A stretch of DNA of 64,000 nt from Pseudomonadales bacterium (lineage in GTDB: Bacteria; Pseudomonadota; Gammaproteobacteria; Pseudomonadales; Pseudohongiellaceae): NCBI GenBank assembly GCA_022819645.1, contig JAJEGU010000003.1, positions 62,001-126,000 of the forward strand. Reading direction: 5' to 3'. Below, in pieces: positions 54,548-63,446 of this stretch; the stretch's first letter is position 1, and each line of letters opens with the position of its first letter. Under the pieces are notes generated by a model. It saw only the letters and a program-made list of their open reading frames with translations. It was not told where the DNA came from and made no database searches. The position numbers were made by a program, and so were the translations under genes.

Positions 54548-54769
54548 ATGACTAACTGGACGACATGCGCCGCGGTGGAGCGCAATCCCCGCAAGATCAG
54601 CGGAGCATGGGCATTCGTCGGAACACGGGTGCCTGTGTATGCGCTGTTCGAAAACCTGGAAGCGGGCGCGACGGTGCAGCAGTTCCTGGAGTGGTACCCC
54701 GAGGTAAAGGAATGGCAGGTGGCGGCAGTCCTGAAACATGAGTCGGAATACTTGAAGACTCCGGCCTGA
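54548..54769 (+). CDS. DUF433 family antitoxin
   Basis: 73 residues matching DUF433: VERNPRKISGAWAFVGTRVPVYALFENLEAGATVQQFLEWYP, then EWQVAAVLKHESEYL. These small winged-helix proteins pair with DUF5615 PIN-like toxins. The partner gene begins two bases after the stop but is broken. Confidence 0.88.
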   Translation: MTNWTTCAAVERNPRKISGAWAFVGTRVPVYALFENLEAGATVQQFLEWYPEVKEWQVAAVLKHESEYLKTPA

Positions 54770-54771
54770 AA

Positions 54772-54890
54772 GTGAAGATTCTCTTTGACCACGGAACGCC
54801 GGCTCCGCTTCGGCGCCATCTTCCGGAACATTCGGTGGACCGGTCGGCGGAACGGGGATGGGAGCTACTGGAAAAAGGGGAATTACTGCG
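54772..54890 (+). pseudogene. Truncated DUF5615 (PIN-like) toxin
   Basis: From a GTG start it encodes MKILFDHGTPAPLRRHLPEH, SVDRSAERGWELLEKGELL, the N-terminal 40 or so residues of the DUF5615 family. The typical DVLVTTDQN catalytic part does not follow; instead unrelated sequence runs to a stop at 55008. Likely inactive. Confidence 0.75.
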
Positions 54891-55004
54891 CAAGATTCAA
54901 CTTCGTGACTGTAGTATAAGCGGGGAAGTGACAACACACGGGACGGAAATTCGGACAATTTACCCGAATCCGGCGCTTCGCGGCCACCACGCAGGAGATG
55001 TATT

Positions 55005-57737
55005 TTGAGTAGATTATGGGAGTGGCCCGGTTCCCGCTGGTGGCGCGTTGACCTCCACACGCACACACCCGCATCACACGACTTCTCGTCTCCCGCCGAC
55101 TGGGAAAGCCCAGGCTGGACTCAATGGGTAGAGGCCGCTAGAGATGCCGGGCTTCATGCAGTCGCCATCACAGACCACAATACCGCGGCGGCGATTAAGG
55201 AATTGCAGCAAGTCAGTGGTTCCGTGGACAACTCCCCGATTCTGTTCCCTGCTGTCGAACTCACCGCCAGTGATGGTACTCACCTGTTACTACTAATGGA
55301 TCCGAGTTGCTCGCATCAGCATATCGAAGACCTCCTTTCCAAAGCCGGCATCCCAGTAGAAATGCGCGGTCGGCAAGATGCCCGATCATCTCACAGCATC
55401 GAACAGATTCTCCGCGAGTGCGGAAACGACACTCTCATCGTCGGTGCCCATGTAAATGGCCCCAGTGGATTGCTGGAATTGGAGGGCCAGCAAAGACTCG
55501 CAGTTTTGAAGAACAGAAATCTTGCGAGCGTAGAGGTCGACCCCAACAAAGCAATCGAAGATCATTGGTTAGACGGCAGCCTTCCTGAAATTCAACGAAA
55601 GCTTCCACAGGTATGGTGCTCTGATGGACATTCCCCAGACTCTCTTGCGAAGCGGTTTACATGGATAAAAATGACCAAGCCAGACTTGGAAGGACTTCGT
55701 CTGGCGCTATTAGATGGTCCAGCATCCCTCAAACCCGTTTATCTGGAAACTCCTGGTAATCCAAATGAGCATGCAAATCTTGCCATCGAAAGCATCACCG
55801 TCGCCAACGGCAAGTTTATCGGCAGGAAGCCTCCAATGGAGGTTAGATTCAACCCTTGGTTGAATGCAATCATCGGAGGCCGGGGGACTGGTAAGTCTAC
55901 ACTCGTTGATTTCTGCCGCAAAACGCTCCGCAGAGACTCAGAGCTAGACAGCAGCGAACATGGTGAAGAAGGTTCATTACGGACTCTCTTCGATCGTCGA
56001 ATGCGCATTCCGCCTTCGCGCCATGAGGAAGGACTGTTGACGGCTAACACAAGTATAAAACTGATTTACCGCAAAGACGGCGAACGATTCGTACTATCTT
56101 GGCAACAACATGCTGCAACCCCTTCGGTGGCTCGGCTTGATGGAGATGAGCTGATTCCAGAGGAAGGCGATATTCGAGAGCGGTTCCCGGTACGCCTGTA
56201 CGGGCAAAAGCAACTCTTTGCACTTGCCCAGGATCCAAACGCGCTACTCACGGTCATTGATGATAGCCAATCCGTTCGCAAAGCCGACCTGGAACGTCAA
56301 ATCAGGCAATTGAGGGATCGCTATTTATCGCTGAGAGCCGAAGCTCGCGCGGCAGCGCACCAAGCTGCGGAACTTCCTGGTCGAGAAGCTAATCTAGCTG
56401 ACATTCGCCATAAAATGGATATTTTGGAAAAGGTCGGACAGGCGCAAATTCTCAATAATTACCGACGTTTACGGCAACTTGACGATACTTGGAAAGCAAT
56501 ACGCCAAACAACTAACCAAGCAATAGAATCGCTAGAGCTCAGCGCCGCCGAACTTTCGGTAGCTGACTTCGACTTGCGTCTTGTAACAGAAGATGATCCT
56601 TCAGGGGAAAGTCTCCGACGCATGCACGAGACCTTGAAAAGGACTGTCGAAGGATTAAGCAATAATGTACGTGAACGAATCGAGCAAACCAGGCAAGAAA
56701 TTGCCAATATTGACGGAAGCACGGAAGCTGCGGAATGGCACTCCGAACTAGTGGCGAGAGAGCAAGATTTCATGGAAGCAAGTGTTCAACTTGCCGAGGA
56801 GGGCATTTCCGATCCAAACGAGTATCAAGAGTTACTAGAAAGGGCCGGCGACCTTGAACGTGAGATAGCGGCGCTTCGACGGCAGCGTGATCGAGTGAAT
56901 GAATTACAACTGGAGGCTGAAGCAGTACTCGTAAATTATCGAGAGAAACGAACTGAGTTGAGTAACAGGCGCATCAGTTTCGCGCATGAAAATTCAAATC
57001 AGGCCATACAAGTAGAGGTCGATTCTTTTTCGAACAGAGAGCGAATATCAGAATTCTTGATCTCGACTCTCGGCATTGAGCGCTTTGAAAGCGACCGTCA
57101 AGCTATTGCAAGGAGAATACAACCCGAAAAGAGCAAGTCTTGGACTTGGAAAATTCTTGACAAAGTTGTCGCGGAGGCGCGCGACTTTATTTCGGGAGAG
57201 TCGAATCACTGGCCCGCGAAAGATCATCGCTTCCAATCCACACTTAAGTCAATCCCACTGGAAAGGATCGACAGTCTAGCTCTGTACCTGCCTGAAGATG
57301 CAGTCAAAGTAAGCTTTAAGGATCCAAATCAAACCGGCAGCAATTGGAAGCCGCTTACCCAGGGATCTCCAGGACAACAAACTGCGGCACTGCTGGCATT
57401 CGTCCTGGGTTATGGATCCGAACCGATTATCCTCGACCAACCCGAGGACGATCTGGACAACACTTTGATATATGAATTGCTGGTCAGCCGCCTTAGGGAA
57501 ACCAAGATCAATCGGCAAATCATAGTCGTTACGCACAACCCCAACATCGTAGTCCACGGCGACGCCGAGTTTGTACTTTCACTTGAGGCAGGCCACGGTC
57601 AAAGCCGAATCGTCTGCGATGGTGGACTTCAGGAACAAAAAGTTCGAGATGAAATCTGCCGGGTAATGGAAGGCGGTCGCGAAGCTTTTGAAAGCCGCTA
57701 CAATCGAATCATCCCACCAAAGAGTTCAGCGCAATGA
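55005..57737 (+). CDS. TrlF-family PHP-domain/SMC-like ATPase
   Basis: 910 residues. An N-terminal PHP phosphoesterase domain (WRVDLHTHTPASHDFSSP, VAITDHNTAAA, VGAHVN) is followed by an ABC/SMC-type ATPase: Walker A IGGRGTGKSTL near residue 290, a long coiled coil (about 420-650) and the signature/Walker B block GSPGQQTAALLAFVL, IILDQPEDDLDN. A TTG start with GGAG upstream is chosen. TrlF proteins are implicated in phage or plasmid defence but their nuclease target is unclear. Coupled to the next gene (ATGA). Codon usage is less GC-rich than the core genes. Confidence 0.85.
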   Translation: MSRLWEWPGSRWWRVDLHTHTPASHDFSSPADWESPGWTQWVEAARDAGLHAVAITDHNTAAAIKELQQVSGSVDNSPILFPAVELTASDGTHLLLLMDPSCSHQHIEDLLSKAGIPVEMRGRQDARSSHSIEQILRECGNDTLIVGAHVNGPSGLLELEGQQRLAVLKNRNLASVEVDPNKAIEDHWLDGSLPEIQRKLPQVWCSDGHSPDSLAKRFTWIKMTKPDLEGLRLALLDGPASLKPVYLETPGNPNEHANLAIESITVANGKFIGRKPPMEVRFNPWLNAIIGGRGTGKSTLVDFCRKTLRRDSELDSSEHGEEGSLRTLFDRRMRIPPSRHEEGLLTANTSIKLIYRKDGERFVLSWQQHAATPSVARLDGDELIPEEGDIRERFPVRLYGQKQLFALAQDPNALLTVIDDSQSVRKADLERQIRQLRDRYLSLRAEARAAAHQAAELPGREANLADIRHKMDILEKVGQAQILNNYRRLRQLDDTWKAIRQTTNQAIESLELSAAELSVADFDLRLVTEDDPSGESLRRMHETLKRTVEGLSNNVRERIEQTRQEIANIDGSTEAAEWHSELVAREQDFMEASVQLAEEGISDPNEYQELLERAGDLEREIAALRRQRDRVNELQLEAEAVLVNYREKRTELSNRRISFAHENSNQAIQVEVDSFSNRERISEFLISTLGIERFESDRQAIARRIQPEKSKSWTWKILDKVVAEARDFISGESNHWPAKDHRFQSTLKSIPLERIDSLALYLPEDAVKVSFKDPNQTGSNWKPLTQGSPGQQTAALLAFVLGYGSEPIILDQPEDDLDNTLIYELLVSRLRETKINRQIIVVTHNPNIVVHGDAEFVLSLEAGHGQSRIVCDGGLQEQKVRDEICRVMEGGREAFESRYNRIIPPKSSAQ

Positions 57738-58993
57738 TTGATCCGAGCGAACTAACGCGGCGCATACGCCTCGGTGAAGACTCGACACTTGAACTCAAGC
57801 GGGTATTGCTAGCCGGCTCAAGAATCAAGTCGCCCGAACGCAATGAAGTCGCTGATGAGTTGGCAGCCATGGCCAACGGCTGGGGTGGTACGCTGGTTTT
57901 GGGGGTCGAAGACCGGAGTCGGGAAGTACTGGGCATCCCTCTCGACCAGTTAGATACAGCCGAGACCTGGGTTAGGGAAATATGTAACGATTCCATAATG
58001 CCAGCTCTTGATGCACTAATTCAAAAGACTGAATTGCCGAGTTCTGACGGCATTCCGGTACCGATTGTTTGCATTGAAATTTCCCGAAGCCTTTTTGTTC
58101 ACAGGAGCTCAGGAGGCTACTTCCGTAGAATCGGCAGCTCGAAAAGAGAGATGTCCCCGGAACTGCTTGCACGCCTTTTTCAGGAACGCAGTCAAAGCCG
58201 CGTCATACGTTTCGACGAGTCTCCAGTGCCAGGAACGTTGCCGGAAAATCTGGAGGAATTGCTGACTCAACGATTCTTTCGAACTGAAGATGTCCTGGAT
58301 ACGACCGAATTGCGCAAGCTACGGATCGTAACAGAGGACGAAGATGGCACTTTGCGAATTACACTAGCTGGCGTACTGCTTTGTACCGGAGAGCCCAGCC
58401 GATGGCTTCCCCATGCACAAATTCAAGCGGTAAGTTACGCTGGCGAGCGCAAAGACATCAATTATCAGAATGACGCGCGCGATATTGGTGGACCGCTTGA
58501 CAGACAGGTTTTGGAAGCCTTGCATTTCGTACGCCGGAACATGCGCGTAGCCGCCGAGAAGTCCATGGCTCGAACGGATCGTCCTCAGTTTAGTGAACGT
58601 GCGGTCTTCGAGGCATTGGTAAACGCAGTGGCACATCGCGATTATTCAATGGCAGGCGCCCAAGTGAGATTGCACCTATTCCGAGACAGGCTTGAGTTGA
58701 TCGTCCCAGGCGCACTGGCCAATACGCTGACGCCTGATAGCATGGAACTGCGGCAGTACAGTCGAAATGAGTTAATCGTTTCACTGCTTGCACGCTGTCC
58801 GGTAAGAGAGCAGGAAGTACTCGTGCGTTCGCATATGATGGACCGGCGTGGCGATGGCGTTCCGATCATTCTGAGCGAGAGTACTGAACTTTCGGGGCGA
58901 AAACCGGAATACGAGATTTTAGATGATAGTGAAGTGCGCCTGACGATTTGGGGAAGTGAATCGCAATCGCACCCAACGGTTCCGCCGGGCTAA
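57734..58993 (+). CDS. AlbA_2/Schlafen-like and HATPase domain protein
   Basis: 419 residues. The N-terminal domain (LGEDSTLELKRVLLAGS, RNEVADELAAMANGWGGTLVLGVEDRS) is AlbA_2/divergent AAA_4, related to Schlafen folds. The C-terminal HATPase_c_4-like domain has FSERAVFEALVNAVAHRDYSMAGAQVRLHLF. These regulators are often annotated RecG-like but lack helicase motifs. It is translationally coupled to the trlF-like gene and probably functions with it; it converges with the MmeI-like gene. Confidence 0.82.
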   Translation: MIDPSELTRRIRLGEDSTLELKRVLLAGSRIKSPERNEVADELAAMANGWGGTLVLGVEDRSREVLGIPLDQLDTAETWVREICNDSIMPALDALIQKTELPSSDGIPVPIVCIEISRSLFVHRSSGGYFRRIGSSKREMSPELLARLFQERSQSRVIRFDESPVPGTLPENLEELLTQRFFRTEDVLDTTELRKLRIVTEDEDGTLRITLAGVLLCTGEPSRWLPHAQIQAVSYAGERKDINYQNDARDIGGPLDRQVLEALHFVRRNMRVAAEKSMARTDRPQFSERAVFEALVNAVAHRDYSMAGAQVRLHLFRDRLELIVPGALANTLTPDSMELRQYSRNELIVSLLARCPVREQEVLVRSHMMDRRGDGVPIILSESTELSGRKPEYEILDDSEVRLTIWGSESQSHPTVPPG

Positions 58994-59017
58994 ACTGCAA
59001 GGTATATATTTTGCTGA

Positions 59018-61783
59018 TTATTTCCTTTGTCTTGCCGTTGTAACAAATGGCAGTGGTTGACGTATCTTCTCGTACCTTGCGAAAAGATGTTCGACACGTT
59101 CGCGTTCAGAAGCAAATCCCTTACGCGAATACAGCCGGTCTACCGCACGGTCGAGGGCTTGGTGCGCTTTGTGGAGATTAGGCGGCATCAAGTCGGGGTC
59201 GTAGAGTTCGGCAAGAGTTGCGCCGGGGTGGGCGGCGCGGGCGTCCAGCACGGCTTGGGCCAGGGGTTCTAGCCTTGACAGCTTGGCGCCTTTGGGCGGT
59301 GTGGGGAAAGTGTTATAGACGAGGCCGATGGAATAGCGGTAGCGACTCTCCAACCGGCCACCGATGTGGCGCAGCCACGCCATGTGCATGGCCGAAGTCA
59401 GCAATGCGAAATCAGCGAGAGCGGCTTCTCTTAGGACGAATACAAGGTCACTTGGGATTGTAGGTGGTTCCAGCCATCCCACAGGAACATACTGTCGCCG
59501 CTCAGAACTCACTTTTGGGACCACAAGAAACGGTTTCTCGGGAACAACGTTCACATGATACAGCGCCGGCGTCTCGGCGAGCTTTCGCGTCGGCGGACTT
59601 TTACTTGTCTGCCGATAGGCGCGAACAGCAGCCATCCGCTCCCGAATTTTGGGCATTTTCGCAAGGGCTTTTGGCGAAGCGTCTTGCAGCGCGAGAATCC
59701 ACCGCTCCTCTCCTTGCAGATATTCCTTCGCGCCCACGAACGGGCGAAAATAAGGCGGCGCTTCCGGTTCCGCGACAAAGAACTCCTTGCGTTCCTCCGC
59801 GTTGAAAATGTAGTTGCCGCCATCGATGGGTTTGGAGCCGATAATCAGCTTGCCCAAGCCGTTGATCGGAGAGCTTTCTTCCCGCACCACCAGATGCGGG
59901 TCGGACAGCTCATCGGCGTCGAACAGATACGGCGAAAGCACACTATGACGGCTTTCCTCGGGCTCGCCATTGATACTAGGGTAGCTGAACAGTCGCTTCT
60001 CAGGCCGCTCGGCTTCGCGGCGGTCGAGACCGAGAATGACGACATGCACGTGAGCCTTGCCGCGGGCGTCCGAGCCCCAAGCGAAGGTGCGGTGGGCAAA
60101 GGCGATTTCCAGTTCGCAACGCTCGAACAACACGGGCCATAGTTGCGCGACCTGCTCTCCCTGAGTGATCGAATTGGTCGCCACGAAGCCGATCCGGGCG
60201 TCGCCTTGCTTCACATACTCACCCGCCTTGATGAACCAGGCCGCGACGTAATCCAGCGTACCGCCGCTTTTGCCGAGGTCGGCGATGCGGCGCACCTGGA
60301 CACGCTGCCATTCCTTTTGCTCCTTCGCACCGCGAAACGGCGGATTTCCGAAGACAAACGAACATTCGGCGGGCGTCAGCAATTCGGACCAGTCCGTTTC
60401 CAGCGCGTCGCAATGGACAATGTGGGGCGATTTCTCGAGCGGGATGCGGGTAAAGGTCTTGCCGAATTCCAGGCTGAGTCGATTGTTCATGACATGGTCC
60501 ATCATCCACATCGCGGTCTCGGCGATTCTTGCGGGGAACTCACCGATCTCGATCCCGTAAAACTGGTCCACATCGATATTCGAAAGCGTGGTTACGTCGA
60601 GTTCGTCCTGGGTTCCCAACTCCCGCAGAACATCAATTTCCAGCAAGCGCAGTTCGCGGTAGGCGATGACGAGGAAATTGCCGCAGCCGCAGGCTGGGTC
60701 GAAAAACTTCAGTTCTCCCAGTTTGTTCTTGAACTGAATGAGGTCGTTGCGGCGACGGCTGTCCTTGCGGGATTGCAGTCTCGCGAATTCGGCGCGGAGA
60801 TCGTCCATGAAAAGGGGTTCGATCACCTTGAGGATGTTCTTTTCGGTCGTGTAGTGGGCGCCCTTGGTGCGACGCTCGACCCGGTCCATCACCGACTGGA
60901 ACAACGCGCCAAAAATCGCGGGCGAGATGTTCGACCAGTCGAAACGGCAGGCGTCGAGCAGCATTTCGCGCATGGGGGAGTCGAAGGCGGGGATTCGCAA
61001 GGGTCCGTCGAACAGCCGACCGTTGACGTAGGGAAAATTGGCGAGATCTTCGTCGAGAGTGCTTTGCCGGTTCTCGACCGGCGTATTCAGGACCTGGAAC
61101 AATTGGGACAGCCATAACCCGAGATCGGATCCGTCTTCGCGGGTTCGCGATTCGAGAAAATCGAAGAAGATGTCGCGGGGCTCGAAAATGCCGGTGTCGT
61201 CAGCGAACAGACAGAAGGCGATTCGGACGAGGAAACACTCAAGATCGTGACCCTGGTAGCCCACGGCTTCGAGCGCCTCGTGAAGTCTGCCGACGAGCTC
61301 GGCCGCCTTGACGTTAGCCGGATCCTGGTCTCGAAACGCCCGGCGCTGGACGCCGACGATGAACCCGAATTTCTCGACATGCTGCGGCAAATCCGCGAGT
61401 GGAAAAGGCACTTTCTCCCGCTCGTCGCGGTCGTAAAGCTCAAAGGTTTGGAAATCGCTTACAAGAATGTAGCGGGGCCGATCCCGTTCCGGCAGCGCAT
61501 CGAAATATTCGCCGGCCTGACCGTATGCTTTCGCGAGGTCTCGACCCGCACTCTTTTGTTCAACGAGCAATTGCCCCGGCCAGAACAGGTCGATGAAACC
61601 GGAGCGGTTGTCGAGCTTTTCGACATGTTCTTCGTAGCGCGCCACACTGCGCCGCTTGACGCCGAATACTTTGAAAAAATCGTTGTAGAAACTCTGCGTC
61701 TCTCCCTTTTCGTATGCGGCGTCGCGCCACTCGTCCGAGAACGCGGCGGCTCTTGCTCGAATTTCATTCCATGACAGGCGCAT
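59018..61783 (-). CDS. MmeI-like type IIL restriction-modification enzyme
   Basis: 921-residue single-chain enzyme. The nuclease core is IDLFWPGQLLVEQKSAGRDL, with D65 and E75-Q-K77 in the MmeI arrangement (D-x9-ExK). A helical linker leads to the gamma-type DNA adenine methyltransferase: SAM motif FFDPACGCGNFLVIAYREL and catalytic FGNPPFRG (motif IV). A C-terminal target-recognition domain and helical end (YSRKGFASERERVEHLF) follow. One polypeptide would both cut and protect (hemimethylating) its site, so no separate methylase is needed. The recognition sequence cannot be predicted here. Confidence 0.9.
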   Translation of the reverse strand: MRLSWNEIRARAAAFSDEWRDAAYEKGETQSFYNDFFKVFGVKRRSVARYEEHVEKLDNRSGFIDLFWPGQLLVEQKSAGRDLAKAYGQAGEYFDALPERDRPRYILVSDFQTFELYDRDEREKVPFPLADLPQHVEKFGFIVGVQRRAFRDQDPANVKAAELVGRLHEALEAVGYQGHDLECFLVRIAFCLFADDTGIFEPRDIFFDFLESRTREDGSDLGLWLSQLFQVLNTPVENRQSTLDEDLANFPYVNGRLFDGPLRIPAFDSPMREMLLDACRFDWSNISPAIFGALFQSVMDRVERRTKGAHYTTEKNILKVIEPLFMDDLRAEFARLQSRKDSRRRNDLIQFKNKLGELKFFDPACGCGNFLVIAYRELRLLEIDVLRELGTQDELDVTTLSNIDVDQFYGIEIGEFPARIAETAMWMMDHVMNNRLSLEFGKTFTRIPLEKSPHIVHCDALETDWSELLTPAECSFVFGNPPFRGAKEQKEWQRVQVRRIADLGKSGGTLDYVAAWFIKAGEYVKQGDARIGFVATNSITQGEQVAQLWPVLFERCELEIAFAHRTFAWGSDARGKAHVHVVILGLDRREAERPEKRLFSYPSINGEPEESRHSVLSPYLFDADELSDPHLVVREESSPINGLGKLIIGSKPIDGGNYIFNAEERKEFFVAEPEAPPYFRPFVGAKEYLQGEERWILALQDASPKALAKMPKIRERMAAVRAYRQTSKSPPTRKLAETPALYHVNVVPEKPFLVVPKVSSERRQYVPVGWLEPPTIPSDLVFVLREAALADFALLTSAMHMAWLRHIGGRLESRYRYSIGLVYNTFPTPPKGAKLSRLEPLAQAVLDARAAHPGATLAELYDPDLMPPNLHKAHQALDRAVDRLYSRKGFASERERVEHLFARYEKIRQPLPFVTTARQRK

Positions 61784-61914
61784 GTGTCGTGTTCAAGTTC
61801 CGGTTTGACGCAGAGTTTACTCCGAATCCGCCGTTCTTCTTCCGCACCCGTGAAGTTTCCGCCATTTTTTTGCACAATGGGTGTCTAGCGTCACCTCGAA
61901 AGCCGGAGAGAACA

Positions 61915-62139
61915 ATGGCCGACACGCTGATTGACCGTAATCCGGAAATTCTTGGCGGTACACCGGTTTTTTCGGGAACCAGGGTTCCGGTGCGAATCCT
62001 GTTGGAGCATCTGGAAGCCGGGGACCGGCTCGACGATTTTCTGCGGGACTTCCCGACAGTGACCGAGGACCAGGCTGTCGCCCTTTTGGAAAGGGCGATA
62101 GCGATGATCGAATCCGGCCCTGATGAAGCTGCTGCTTGA
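61915..62139 (+). CDS. DUF433 family antitoxin, second copy
   Basis: 74 residues: MADTLIDRNPEILGGTPVFSGTRVPVRILLEHLEAGDRLDDFLRDFPTVT is a standard DUF433 N-terminus, followed by the EDQAVALLERAIAMI helix. GGAGA lies 6 bases before the ATG. The partner toxin's ATG lies 17 bases inside this gene but the toxin is truncated. Divergent from the MmeI-like gene. Confidence 0.88.
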   Translation: MADTLIDRNPEILGGTPVFSGTRVPVRILLEHLEAGDRLDDFLRDFPTVTEDQAVALLERAIAMIESGPDEAAA

Positions 62140-62190
62140 TGAGTCAGTACCAAGGCGGCTTGCCGCGTCCTTCCCTGCAACGTTCAGGAA
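62123..62190 (+). pseudogene. Truncated DUF5615 toxin, second copy
   Basis: MKLLLDESVPRRLAASFPATF matches the DUF5615 start, then the family sequence stops and the DNA passes into the 3' end of the convergent gene at 62206. Only about 20 residues are homologous, so the toxin is absent. Confidence 0.7.
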
Positions 62191-62205
62191 TAACTTCGAA
62201 TTCGA

Positions 62206-63213
62206 TTACTCCGTATCCGCCACCTGGGGTTGGCTGCCGTCGCCGGGGAGGCCCATGGATTCGAGCCGGCGCCAGCCGGCGAGGATGCCGCGCATGCCGT
62301 GGTTGCCCTCGTGGCAGGCGTATTCGTAGATCGGATCCTCAATGCGCCGCAGCGGAAACCTCGCCGACCAGGGCACGTCCCAGGTCAGCGGGTCTTCGAT
62401 GGTGAAATCGTAGTCCAACGTGTTCGCATCAAGGCGGCGAATGCGCTCTTCGATCACAGTTTCCCGCGAAGCGCCCGAACGGCTATTCTGGTCGAAGTAG
62501 AAATGGCGCGTGCTGATCACCAGAGTGTCGCCGTCCCAGCGAGCGATGGAATCGCCGTCCCATTTGACGTGGCGGGTCTGGTGCTCGTCGTCGAAGCGGA
62601 TGACCCGGGCGCGATGAATCATCTCGTTGAGAATCATCACGTGATCGGCGGTCTGCACGATCTGGATGTTGTTGTTGTAGGAACCGGGAATCAGGGGCGG
62701 TCCCGCGCCGCCGCTCATCAGGCAGCGGTCCGCCAGGGTGCGGGCTTCCGGGCCGATGCTGTTGGCGCGCATGTCGGCGCGAATGCGGGCGCGTTCCTGG
62801 CCGGACTCGTTGAGTGCCGGCATGCGTCCGTCGGGCGGATCGTAAATCAATGAAGTGCGGCGGTCGCGGATGGTCTCCACTCCGCGCTCGTACCAGAATT
62901 CGTTATAGGAAATCACGCCGGGCGGGTAGCCGGCTCCGCCGACCGAGTCGATGATCAGATCGCGGTTCTGGCGCCGGTTTTCGTAAGCCTCCCACTCGGT
63001 GGCCTCCGCCTCGGTCAACACCTCCCGGTCGGCAAGTTCCGCCGGGCGGTTGAGCGGGGTCAGCGTTCGATAGGTGTAGATGCCTTGCAAATCGGGATGC
63101 CCATGCTCGGTGCGGGCGAAATCTTCGCTTTGGGCAAGGCTTGCCGGGGCGGGCAACAAGGCGGCGGAACCAAGCAGGCCGGCGAGCCATAGCGCCGAAG
63201 TTCGAGTATTCAC
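62206..63213 (-). CDS. Secreted protein of unknown function
   Basis: 335 residues with a signal peptide (MNTRTSALWLAGLLGSAALL, cut near ASLAQ). The body shows HPDLQGIYTYRTLTPLNRPAELADREVLTEAEA, RTSLIYDPPDGRMPAL and RCLMSGGAGPPLIPGSYNNN. These match a large uncharacterised periplasmic family abundant in soil and marine bacteria; I know no function for it. Tryptophan-rich WDGDSIARWDGDTLVI and an EYACHEGNHGM end suggest a beta-rich ligand-binding fold. Confidence 0.82.
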   Translation of the reverse strand: MNTRTSALWLAGLLGSAALLPAPASLAQSEDFARTEHGHPDLQGIYTYRTLTPLNRPAELADREVLTEAEATEWEAYENRRQNRDLIIDSVGGAGYPPGVISYNEFWYERGVETIRDRRTSLIYDPPDGRMPALNESGQERARIRADMRANSIGPEARTLADRCLMSGGAGPPLIPGSYNNNIQIVQTADHVMILNEMIHRARVIRFDDEHQTRHVKWDGDSIARWDGDTLVISTRHFYFDQNSRSGASRETVIEERIRRLDANTLDYDFTIEDPLTWDVPWSARFPLRRIEDPIYEYACHEGNHGMRGILAGWRRLESMGLPGDGSQPQVADTE

Positions 63214-63343
63214 AATCCCCTCCTGTCACCCTGCGATGTAACGGACGAAGTTACGCGATCGGCAGAATTATGCAAGCGAAACCGGGTTCGTGTCGGTGAA
63301 CCTTCGCCAATGGTGGCATGAACAGGCTCACAAAACCTCCAAT

Positions 63344-63381
63344 GAGATTCTGCGACTTCGCTTCGCTGTGTGCAGAATGAC
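63344..63381. repeat. GTCATTCTGCG-family palindrome, decayed
   Basis: GAGATTCTGCGACTTCGCTT followed by CGCTGTGTGCAGAATGAC keeps the arms but has lost the perfect centre. The 63214-63446 gap shows no gene; it should hold the promoter of the secreted protein. Confidence 0.6.
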
Positions 63382-63446
63382 GGGTGGGGGGGCGATGCCA
63401 TAACGGGAATTGCCGGTGTCAGCGGGTTCGGTGGGGAATCAGCCGC

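Noticed and set aside
60143..61117. 324-codon frame opposite the MmeI-like gene
   Set aside because: Antisense shadow; motifs for the nuclease and methyltransferase are on the other strand and no motif is seen here.
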